Assembly (NCBI GenBank): GCA_002715665.1 | Contig: PAZO01000002.1 | Coordinates: forward strand, 1-17,486 | Direction of reading: 5' to 3' | Source of the DNA: Chloroflexota bacterium | GTDB lineage: Bacteria; Chloroflexota; Dehalococcoidia; SAR202; GCA-002694895 | DNA: 17,486 bases | In this document: piece by piece, positions 1 through 5,355 of the stretch | How the letters are laid out: each line of letters begins with the position of its first letter | Position numbering within the stretch: the first letter of the stretch is position 1 | Translations under genes and position numbers: made by a program | The notes under the pieces: model-generated | Database searches by the model: none | What the model was told of the DNA's origin: nothing | What the model saw: only the letters and a program-made list of their open reading frames with translations

Positions 1-436
1 GAGAAACCATTATTGGATGGTCTAAAGAAATTGAATCTAAATCTTGTCTATATAAATCTCTGTTTTCTTTTATTTTAGTGTCATCGTATTTAAATCCTTG
101 CACCCATTCGCCTTTAGGAGTATTATTTGCTTGGTTTTTTATTAGATGAGATACTTCTTCTATATCTTTTACTGTACAATCAGCAGCCATTACATGCCTT
201 ATTCCACTACTGAGTACGTGAATATGAGCATCAATCAGTCCAGGAATAATAGTACGTCCTTCAGCATCGTAAATTTTTGTATATGGTGATACTAAATTTT
301 CAATGTCTGAATTACTTCCTATTGCTACAAATTTCCCATTTGATACTGCAAATGCTTCGGCACTTGGGATTGATTCATCTACAGTAATAACATTAGCATT
401 TTTTACTATTAAATCTGGAATTGATTGTTTTGTCAT
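1..436 (-). CDS. Amidohydrolase, YtcJ-like (amidohydrolase 3 family), N-terminal part only
   Basis: This is the first 145 codons of a metal-dependent amidohydrolase; the gene leaves the window at position 1. The start ATG (434-436 on the reverse strand) is preceded by a good AAGGAG ribosome binding site. The visible part has the composite N-terminal beta-sandwich of the family, with a 'VKNANVITVD' opening and a 'VSNGKFVAIGSN' strand. Next comes the metal-binding HxH motif in 'PGLIDAHIHVLSSG' (His71 and His73). The segment 'GEWVQGFKYDD' (about residues 109-119) is typical of the YtcJ/amidohydrolase 3 group, which hydrolyses amide or related C-N bonds in small exported or cytosolic substrates. 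The substrate cannot be told. It is divergent from the SDR gene at 625, with 188 bp between them. The rest of the TIM barrel is outside the window. Confidence 0.85.
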   Translation of the reverse strand, partial: MTKQSIPDLIVKNANVITVDESIPSAEAFAVSNGKFVAIGSNSDIENLVSPYTKIYDAEGRTIIPGLIDAHIHVLSSGIRHVMAADCTVKDIEEVSHLIKNQANNTPKGEWVQGFKYDDTKIKENRDLYRQDLDSISLDHPIMVS

Positions 437-624
437 GATTGATCTCCTTTTAATTAAGAAAATAGTAATATGATTTATTTTTAATGTCAATTGAGGATTA
501 TTTAAAATAAATTCTATAGTTCAAAAAATAGAAGTACTAGTTTTTATTTTTAGAACGATATTATAATAGTGATGAAGTGAATTATTTGATTAATAAAAAC
601 ATCTATTCCTATAAGGGGAAAATC

Positions 625-1506
625 ATGAAGGATTTGAAAAATAAAAATGTTTTAGTTACAGGAGCAAGTAGAGGGATAGGCCAATATATATCTCAAGAGT
701 TTGCAAAAAATGGTGCAAAAGTTGTCTGCGTGGCAAGAACTATGTCAGATGGGGAACACCCACTAGAAGGATCTTTAACAAATACGGTTGAAAGTATAAG
801 AGCAGAAGAAGGAGAAGCTACCGCACTATCAGCAAATATTTCAGATTTTGACCAATGTGAACAATTGATTGAACAAGCTAAAAATATATATGGACCAATA
901 GACATTTTGGTAAATAATGCAGCTTTAACATATTTTGTTCCTATTCGTGATTACAAATTGAAACGATGGATTAAATCATGGGAAGTAAATTTACATGCGC
1001 CTTTTTATTTAAGCCATTTAGTATTGGAAGATATGATAACTCAAAAAGAAGGCAGTATAGTAAATATATCTTCTGCGGCAGCGGTTGGACCAGGATCCGG
1101 TCCATATGAAGAATCTAAAAATGAAGATATACAAAATAAACCAAGAAAAAAAGGAGGAGGAACTTGCTATGGAGCACAAAAAGCAGCATTAGAGAGATTT
1201 ACACAAGGTTTAGCTGAAGAGGTTTTTGAGTATGGAATATCAGTGACATGTGTTTCGCCTAGCTTGGTCGTACCCACTCCTGGAACTGTTTTTCATAATT
1301 TAGTTGAAGGTTTTGATGACCCCAAAGGAGAACATCCTGAATTAATGGCCAAAGCAACAGTATTGTTGGCAAGTTTGGAGAAAGAGAAAATTTCAGGAAG
1401 GGTAACATATAGCCAAGAAATACTTAATGAGTATGGAATGATTAATGATGCTAAGGGAAGAGGAGTTGACTCGTCAATTCCTGTATCTGGGTTTAGTAGA
1501 GCATAA
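625..1506 (+). CDS. Short-chain dehydrogenase/reductase (SDR)
   Basis: An NAD(P)-dependent oxidoreductase of the classical SDR fold, 293 residues. The cofactor motif TGASRGIG is at residues 12-19 and the NNAA motif at 97-100. The catalytic Ser is at 149/150 (NISSAA), and Tyr182 and Lys186 lie in 'CYGAQKAAL'. I chose ATG 625 because an AAGGGGAA ribosome binding site lies just upstream and the SDR fold begins at once; an upstream in-frame ATG at 577 would add 16 residues with no SDR homology. The Ser-to-Tyr distance is about 32 residues instead of the usual 13 or so, because of a Gly/Lys/Glu-rich insert at about 157-179 next to the active site. The protein is somewhat longer than the usual 250 residues. 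Substrate is unknown, and neighbours give no pathway. A tRNA gene follows 34 bp downstream. Confidence 0.88.
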   Translation: MKDLKNKNVLVTGASRGIGQYISQEFAKNGAKVVCVARTMSDGEHPLEGSLTNTVESIRAEEGEATALSANISDFDQCEQLIEQAKNIYGPIDILVNNAALTYFVPIRDYKLKRWIKSWEVNLHAPFYLSHLVLEDMITQKEGSIVNISSAAAVGPGSGPYEESKNEDIQNKPRKKGGGTCYGAQKAALERFTQGLAEEVFEYGISVTCVSPSLVVPTPGTVFHNLVEGFDDPKGEHPELMAKATVLLASLEKEKISGRVTYSQEILNEYGMINDAKGRGVDSSIPVSGFSRA

Positions 1507-1540
1507 GACACTATTGATGTTATAATAATCACTCTATAAT

Positions 1541-1616
1541 GCGGGAGTAACTCAGCGGCTAGAGTATCTGCCTTCCAAGCAGAAGGTCGCCGGTTCGAAT
1601 CCGGTCTCCCGCTCCA
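1541..1616 (+). tRNA. tRNA-Gly (anticodon TCC), CCA end encoded
   Basis: A complete cloverleaf can be drawn by eye. The acceptor stem GCGGGAG (1541-1547) pairs with CTCCCGC (1606-1612), and the D arm is ACTC...GAGT. The anticodon stem TCTGC/GCAGA encloses the loop CTTCCAA with anticodon TCC, which reads GGA/GGG glycine codons. The T arm is GCCGG-TTCGAAT-CCGGT. The discriminator base is T1613, and CCA is encoded at 1614-1616. Two TATAAT hexamers lie just upstream (1521-1526 and 1535-1540); the first is better placed for a tRNA promoter. No integrase gene or attachment duplication is visible next to it. Confidence 0.97.
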
Positions 1617-1681
1617 TCGTTCAACTGAATGAAAATTCCATGGATTGTTGGATTATATGCAAATTGAGTATTATGTAACTG

Positions 1682-2143
1682 CTAATCTCTCTTCCATATC
1701 TTGTTAAATAAAAAAGCAAAAATAACAATAAATAAGGCTCCAACACCAACAGGCATTATAACAAATTCAAAAGTTTTTGCTCCCAAGATTGCGATGATTG
1801 GATTTGCACCAGCTGGGGGGTGAATAGTTTTTGTTAACATCATAGTAAATATTGCAAGAGCAATTCCTAAAGAAATTGAGAAAGGAGATCCTCCAAGAAA
1901 ATAAAACATTAACACACCTGATAATGCTGATAAAATATGGCCAAAAAAAACGTTTTTAGGTTGGGCTAATGGACTATCGTGTACAGCCATTACAAGAACT
2001 AAGCTTGCTCCAAATGGAGGTATCAACCAAATATTGTTTGAATCAATTGAATTCAAATATGCAATAAAAAACATGCATAAAAATGCTCCAAAAGACGAAA
2101 TAAGGATATTTTTATTTTTATAAATTAATAATAAAAATTTCAT
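1682..2143 (-). CDS. HPP-family integral membrane protein
   Basis: A 153-residue membrane protein of the HPP family, named for its conserved His-Pro-Pro motif, seen here in 'TIHPPAGANP' (HPP at 108-110). Other family hallmarks are 'PPFGAS' at 42-47 and 'SPLAQPKNVFFGH' at 57-69. Four to five hydrophobic helices are visible, roughly at 11-30, 38-53, 66-84, 88-105 and 127-148. Members of this family are small membrane proteins; some plant and cyanobacterial relatives have been linked to nitrite transport, but the role in bacteria like this one is open. The ATG at 2143 has no clear Shine-Dalgarno sequence. The gene stands alone, with tRNA-Gly beyond its 3' end on the other strand and a long non-coding stretch upstream. 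Confidence 0.85.
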   Translation of the reverse strand: MKFLLLIYKNKNILISSFGAFLCMFFIAYLNSIDSNNIWLIPPFGASLVLVMAVHDSPLAQPKNVFFGHILSALSGVLMFYFLGGSPFSISLGIALAIFTMMLTKTIHPPAGANPIIAILGAKTFEFVIMPVGVGALFIVIFAFLFNKIWKRD

Positions 2144-2449
2144 ATTTATAGGTTAATTTATTTTCACCAGATTTTGTACCACAATATTGTTAAATACAAT
2201 AATGATATATTTCTAATAAATTTGACATTGATTAATTAATTTGTGCAACAATATGTACCCCAATACATTGAAATAATAGTTAATATATCATTTGAGCTAT
2301 ATTATTTTACAAATATTTCTAAGCCGAGATATTTGTAATGTGAGCCTAGTATAGTTTACAAAAGGGCTAAAAGAATTAATTCTTTTAGCCCTTTATTTTT
2401 GCGATCATAGGATCAAGACGAATGCCCACATTGTTCTGATATTTCAAGG
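2144..2449. other. Non-coding stretch with hairpins; possible small RNA on + strand
   Basis: I see no credible gene in these 306 bases. There is an 11-bp hairpin with one G-T pair at about 2310-2338 (ACAAATATTTC ... GAGATATTTGT). It lies just upstream of a strong + strand terminator at 2361-2400, although no annotated + strand gene precedes that terminator after the tRNA. A TTGACA hexamer occurs at 2222-2227, but no -10 sits at ideal spacing. The stretch is also the 5' region of the HPP gene read leftwards. A short untranslated + strand RNA ending at the terminator is possible but unproven. Confidence 0.35.
2361..2400 (+). terminator. Strong rho-independent terminator
   Basis: A perfect 17-bp inverted repeat, AAAGGGCTAAAAGAATT followed directly by its reverse complement (2361-2394), is followed by ATTTTT. 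With the outer A/T pairs treated as tail, the GGGC...GCCC stem is followed by a T-rich run on the + strand only, so it ends rightward transcripts. It shields the cysteine-rich gene's promoter from read-through. The absence of a coding gene just upstream is noted as a finding. Confidence 0.75.
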
Positions 2450-2546
2450 GTATGTATTTACATACTTAATCTATATATAGTATACTAAATATGTAATTGC
2501 ATACTTAGATTCGTTAATTTAAACTTAATATGCTTTTGCATACTTA
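2450..2546 (+). promoter_or_regulatory. Three phased palindromic operator boxes
   Basis: Three copies of one 18-bp box lie at 2451-2468 (TATGTATTTACATACTTA), 2490-2507 (TATGTAATTGCATACTTA) and 2529-2546 (TATGCTTTTGCATACTTA). The consensus is TATGY-N4-RCATA followed by an invariant CTTA. Each box has an imperfect or perfect dyad; box 1 is GTATGT-ATTT-ACATAC. Start-to-start spacing is exactly 39 bp both times. Box 1 overlaps the likely -35, and box 2 lies where transcription would start, as expected for repressor sites. No regulator gene is present in the window. The dyads fit a homodimeric regulator such as an ArsR/SmtB-like or other metal sensor, but I do not recognise the motif as that of any named regulator. 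Confidence 0.75.
2457..2486 (+). promoter_or_regulatory. Likely promoter of the cysteine-rich gene
   Basis: TTTACA at 2457-2462 and TATACT at 2481-2486 are separated by 18 bp, close to a sigma-70-type consensus. Transcription would begin near 2493 inside operator box 2, giving a 5' untranslated region of about 77 nt that contains box 3. The overlap of -35 with box 1 suggests repression by blocking RNA polymerase. Confidence 0.55.
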
Positions 2547-2569
2547 TCAATTTAACATACAGGTGACAT

Positions 2570-2695
2570 ATGAGCCAAACATTAGAATGTTGTAAAGACT
2601 GTAAAGATTGCTGTAAGGAATGCAGCACTGCTTGCTGTATGGACTGTAAAGATTGCTGTAATGACTGCAGCACTGCTTGCCAGTGTAAATCCTAA
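2570..2695 (+). CDS. Cysteine-rich mini-protein, metallothionein-like
   Basis: A 41-residue protein with 14 cysteines (residues 7, 8, 11, 14, 15, 18, 22, 23, 26, 29, 30, 33, 37, 39) and no His or aromatic residue. Cys pairs and CxxC spacings dominate. Residues 8-22 and 23-37 are a tandem duplication, CKDCKDCCKECSTAC and CMDCKDCCNDCSTAC. The rest is mostly Lys, Asp, Glu, Ser and Thr, so it should be soluble and have little fold without metal. The start ATG follows AGGTGA at 2561-2566. A promoter, three operator boxes and an upstream terminator make it a self-contained transcription unit. The composition and CC/CxxC pattern are those of metallothioneins, which chelate Zn, Cd or Cu(I) through thiolate clusters. 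It lacks the His and aromatic features I know from SmtA/BmtA-type bacterial proteins, so the family assignment is by resemblance only. A Cys leader peptide is unlikely because the next gene lies on the other strand. Confidence 0.8.
   Translation: MSQTLECCKDCKDCCKECSTACCMDCKDCCNDCSTACQCKS
2591..2680 (+). repeat. 45-bp tandem duplication inside the cysteine-rich gene
   Basis: 2591-2635 and 2636-2680 are adjacent in-frame copies matching at 41 of 45 bases, encoding the two 15-residue cysteine repeats. Three of the four differences change an amino acid between copies (K/M from two base changes, K/N and E/D), and all cysteine codons are kept. This indicates growth of the protein by internal duplication under selection for the thiols. 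Confidence 0.85.
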
Positions 2696-2706
2696 ATGAT
2701 TAGTTT

Positions 2707-2740
2707 TGTAGCAGATTTCTAAATTTAAAAATCTGCTACA
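2707..2740. terminator. Hairpin between convergent genes, possible terminator
   Basis: TGTAGCAGATTT (2707-2718) pairs perfectly over 12 bp with AAATCTGCTACA (2729-2740) around a 10-nt loop. It begins 11 bases after the cysteine-rich gene's stop and includes the last codons and stop of the convergent dehydratase gene. Neither strand has a T-run right after the stem, so it is not a textbook intrinsic terminator. It may still mark the 3' end or stabilise the short mRNA. Confidence 0.4.
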
Positions 2741-3858
2741 GAGCCATCATCTGAAATAGGTGTATCTAATATTTTTTCTTGAAAAGGATATTTAGATATA
2801 CTTTCTTCATTTAGAGTTATCCCCAATCCGGGTTCATTAGGTACCAGTAAATAACCTTTCTCTAATTTGAGTTTATTTGATAACAATTCACTTTTAGGTG
2901 GTTCGGATTCACCTGTATACTCTTGTAATGCAAAATTTGGAATACATGCATCTAATTGCACACAAGCAGCTGTGCTGATTGGACTAAGAGGATTGTGAGG
3001 TATTACTTTAACATGAAATGATTCAGCTATAGACGCAACTTTTTTTGATCCGGAAAGACCTCCGCATAAACAGACATCAGGTCTAACAAAATCACAACCT
3101 TTATTTTCTAGAAGTTGTTGATATTCAAAAATAGTGGAGAATCTTTCGCCAGTGGCAATTGGAATATTAATAGACTTTTTAATATCAGCCATTATAGCTG
3201 GACTGTCAGGCAGCATGGGATCTTCATAAAAATATGGATTAAATTGTTCTAACCTTCTTCCTAAAGCTACAGATTCTGTCGGATTCATTTGCCTGTGTAT
3301 TTCTACACAAATATCTATGTCTGGCCCTACGGATTCTCTTACTGCTTTAACTCTTTCAACTGCCTCATTTGACCATTTAGAATATGATTTGTGTAACCAA
3401 TGATTAGGTGCAAAAGCACTAAATCTGACAGCACTAAATCCTTCATTTACAGCTTTTTTTGCATCATTATAAAGTAATTCTGGTGTGTCACCATTAATAT
3501 GTATATAACATCTTACTTTATCTCTAACTTTGCCACCCATTAATTCATATATGGGCACACCCAATCGTTTCCCTTTAATATCCCACAAAGCAATATCTAT
3601 TGCTGATAATGCTCCATTAATTACAGAGCCCATGAAATGAGAGTTACGATATAGAAATTGGTAATGGTGTTCAATTAAGTCAGGATTTTTTCCTATCAGA
3701 TATGGTTCACATACCTTGAGCATAGTTTCTGTAGGTCTTTGCCATCCATGAACTCCTGCTTCACCTATACCTACTGTACCATCTTCACAATGAATTTTTA
3801 ATATTAACCAGCGAGACCATAAGATTGTTTCTATTTTTTCAATTTTAGTGACCTTCAT
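2725..3858 (-). CDS. Enolase-superfamily dehydratase/racemase (mandelate racemase/muconate lactonizing type)
   Basis: A 377-residue, Mg-dependent enzyme of the mandelate racemase-like branch of the enolase superfamily, close in layout to galactonate and other sugar-acid dehydratases. The N-terminal capping domain (about 1-120) is followed by the barrel. Motifs include 'ALWDIKGK' (90-97), 'VEIHRQM' with Glu186 and His188, 'YEDPMLP' with Glu212, 'TGERF' with Glu238, 'RPDV' with Asp261 and 'IPHNP' with His288. His188 and His288 match the catalytic pair of galactonate dehydratase. The first metal ligand, usually Asp, is Glu186 here. The likely reaction is abstraction of the alpha-proton of a carboxylate sugar acid with loss of water; the exact substrate cannot be read from sequence. 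The ATG at 3858 has only a weak GAGAG upstream. It converges on the cysteine-rich gene. Confidence 0.88.
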   Translation of the reverse strand: MKVTKIEKIETILWSRWLILKIHCEDGTVGIGEAGVHGWQRPTETMLKVCEPYLIGKNPDLIEHHYQFLYRNSHFMGSVINGALSAIDIALWDIKGKRLGVPIYELMGGKVRDKVRCYIHINGDTPELLYNDAKKAVNEGFSAVRFSAFAPNHWLHKSYSKWSNEAVERVKAVRESVGPDIDICVEIHRQMNPTESVALGRRLEQFNPYFYEDPMLPDSPAIMADIKKSINIPIATGERFSTIFEYQQLLENKGCDFVRPDVCLCGGLSGSKKVASIAESFHVKVIPHNPLSPISTAACVQLDACIPNFALQEYTGESEPPKSELLSNKLKLEKGYLLVPNEPGLGITLNEESISKYPFQEKILDTPISDDGSVADF

Positions 3859-4056
3859 TTCTAGCTCTCTTTTTTGATATACTAATGATTATAAATATGG
3901 CTAATTTAAGTACTATAAATATTTATTTTATAGAGTGAATTATGAGATATTTATTTTATCGAATCAAGTTCAATATGTTCTAGTTTTAAACTGTATTCTA
4001 TTAATAGAATTTGATTAGTTATATAATAATGATTTAAATCATACATCTCAGATTAA

Positions 4057-5280
4057 TTGAGCAATATATTAAATTATTCAAAAAAATTAAGTTTGATTTT
4101 TCTTGGCCTTGTTTTAGCATTTTTTATATTAGAATTATGTGTCAGAATCCTTTTTAGTGTTTTACCTAATCAATATTTACCTTCTTATGGAATATATCAA
4201 AGTACTGATCCTGTGCTAGGTCCAAAATTAATTCCAGGATCAAAAGGTATTTGGAGTAAAGAAGGTTTTTCTAAAGTTGAAATTAACTCACAAGGTTGGA
4301 ATGATTTTGAAAGAGAATACAATAAACCACCTGATGTAATTAGAGTGGCAATTGTTGGAGATTCGTTTATTGAGGCTCTACAAGTTCCGAAAATAGATTC
4401 TGTAGGTTCCAAACTTGAATCATGGTTAGGTGTAAACTGTAATGACAAATTGGATGAGATTAGATATGAAGTATTATCATTTGGAGCATCTGGTTGGGGC
4501 ACAACACAGATGCATTTAGCAATTAAAAATGAAGTAATTCAATATGATCCAGATTTCGTAATTATGGCTTTTTTCCCTGGCAATGATTTGAAAAATAACA
4601 TTTATGAATTGGAATTAAATTCTAATAGACCTTATTTCAAAATGGAAAATGGATCGTTAATTCAATCGTCATCTCCAACTATAAATAATAGTTTTAAGAG
4701 ATCTGTATATATATTTTTACGTAATAATTTTTTAATGATTCAGTTAATCCGAGAGCCTATAGCCAATATATTTTGGGAATTTTCTCGTGATGAAAAAATT
4801 AAAGAATCAAATTCTGATGGTAAGTCGGATTATTCTAGAAAATTAGAGTTAATTGACAGAAGTACTTGGGGTAATAATTCAGACAATGAATTTGTTGAAT
4901 ATTCTTGGGATTTGTTTGAATCAATTCTTTTAAAAACCAAAGAAGATTTGGATAATAAAAATATTGAATTTATTTCTCTTGTTGTATCTAGAGGCGAAGT
5001 TGTTGACAATCGTAAAGACGTAGTCGAACAATGGGCTGTAAAAAATGATTTTTCAAATATATTTTATCCCGAAGAAAGAGTGGAGAATTTTGGTAAAAAA
5101 AATAATATCCCTGTTATTTCTATTTCTCGTATAATGACTGATTTGAATTGGGATCTTAGTAAAGAAATTACATATTTCCATGGTTTTGATCATAATTTAG
5201 GAGCAGGGCATTGGAATCATAATGGACATACACTAACTAGTAAAATAATTGGCGAGAAAGTTTGTGGTTTAAGAAAGTAA
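4057..5280 (+). CDS. SGNH/GDSL hydrolase-like protein, membrane-anchored
   Basis: A 407-residue protein with one N-terminal hydrophobic helix (about 11-33) and an extracytoplasmic SGNH hydrolase-like domain. Block I is 'VAIVGDSFIEA' with Ser103, block II is Gly143 in 'SFGASGWGTTQ', block III is 'GNDLK' with Asn176, and the C-terminal block is 'GHWNHNGH' with His385 as candidate catalytic base. The Asp normally found two or three residues before that His is not evident (Gly/Ala here). Such proteins act with MBOAT acyltransferases in O-acylation of surface polysaccharides, and an MBOAT gene converges from the right. The start is TTG, directly after an in-frame stop; no in-frame ATG occurs before the GDS motif, and the TTG keeps the membrane helix. 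No clear Shine-Dalgarno is seen. It ends back to back with the HisB-like fragment. Confidence 0.78.
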   Translation: MSNILNYSKKLSLIFLGLVLAFFILELCVRILFSVLPNQYLPSYGIYQSTDPVLGPKLIPGSKGIWSKEGFSKVEINSQGWNDFEREYNKPPDVIRVAIVGDSFIEALQVPKIDSVGSKLESWLGVNCNDKLDEIRYEVLSFGASGWGTTQMHLAIKNEVIQYDPDFVIMAFFPGNDLKNNIYELELNSNRPYFKMENGSLIQSSSPTINNSFKRSVYIFLRNNFLMIQLIREPIANIFWEFSRDEKIKESNSDGKSDYSRKLELIDRSTWGNNSDNEFVEYSWDLFESILLKTKEDLDNKNIEFISLVVSRGEVVDNRKDVVEQWAVKNDFSNIFYPEERVENFGKKNNIPVISISRIMTDLNWDLSKEITYFHGFDHNLGAGHWNHNGHTLTSKIIGEKVCGLRK

Positions 5281-5355
5281 TTAAGATATACTTCCTTTTG
5301 TTGATGGAATAGTATTTCTTTTTGGATCTAAAGTTAAGTCATTTTTTAAAAATCA
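5281..5355 (-). pseudogene. HisB C-terminal remnant
   Basis: Read leftwards, this stretch encodes 'FLKNDLTLDPKRNTIPST' followed by KGSIS and a TAA stop. The intact HisB in this window ends 'VLKQSLLIDPRRKSVPST' then KGTIN and stop. The core, 5293-5328 against 6830-6865, matches at 29 of 36 bases. No upstream part of HisB is present: the frame has a stop just beyond (5353-5355), and the MBOAT stop codon is at 5346-5348. It is therefore a truncated second hisB 3' end, diverged at the nucleotide level from the intact one. It is most likely the displaced end of an older hisB or the rest of a duplicated copy. It has no start and should not be translated. Confidence 0.75.

Noticed and set aside
577..624. 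Upstream ATG extension of the SDR
   Set aside because: The extra 16 residues have no SDR character, and the AAGGGGAA site lies just before the ATG at 625.
437..624. Defined promoters in the amidohydrolase/SDR gap
   Set aside because: A TATAAT occurs at 562-567 but no acceptable -35 at the right distance, so in such AT-rich DNA I do not call it.
1541..1616. tRNA-Gly as an attachment site of an integrated element
   Set aside because: No integrase, no second copy of the tRNA 3' end, and no foreign gene block is visible in the window.
2451..2546. CRISPR-like array of three 18-bp repeats with 21-bp spacers
   Set aside because: Regular spacing invites the idea, but the repeats are too short and are internally palindromic. 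The spacers are AT-rich and partly alike, no cas gene is present, and the array sits exactly over a promoter. Operators fit better.
2485..2673. Open reading frame on the reverse strand with Gln/Leu/Ser repeats
   Set aside because: It is the antisense image of the cysteine-rich gene's repeats (TGT/TGC codons read backwards), crosses the operator boxes, and has no ribosome binding site. The + strand gene explains the pattern.
2570..2695. Cysteine-rich leader peptide for attenuation of a cysteine operon
   Set aside because: The next gene downstream lies on the opposite strand, and a terminator-antiterminator pair leading into a + strand gene is missing.
3859..4056. Promoter or operator between the dehydratase and SGNH-like genes
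   Set aside because: TATAAT at 4022-4027 and a small palindrome TTCTATTAATAGAA near 3996-4009 are seen, but neither has supporting elements beyond what AT-rich sequence gives by chance.
4197..4502. Reverse-strand open frame inside the SGNH-like gene
   Set aside because: It is a shadow of a well-supported gene, with no motif or ribosome binding site. The same applies to the open frames at 693-905, 1293-1532, 6930-7124, 8739-8942, 8915-9130, 11143-11325 and 12852-13223.
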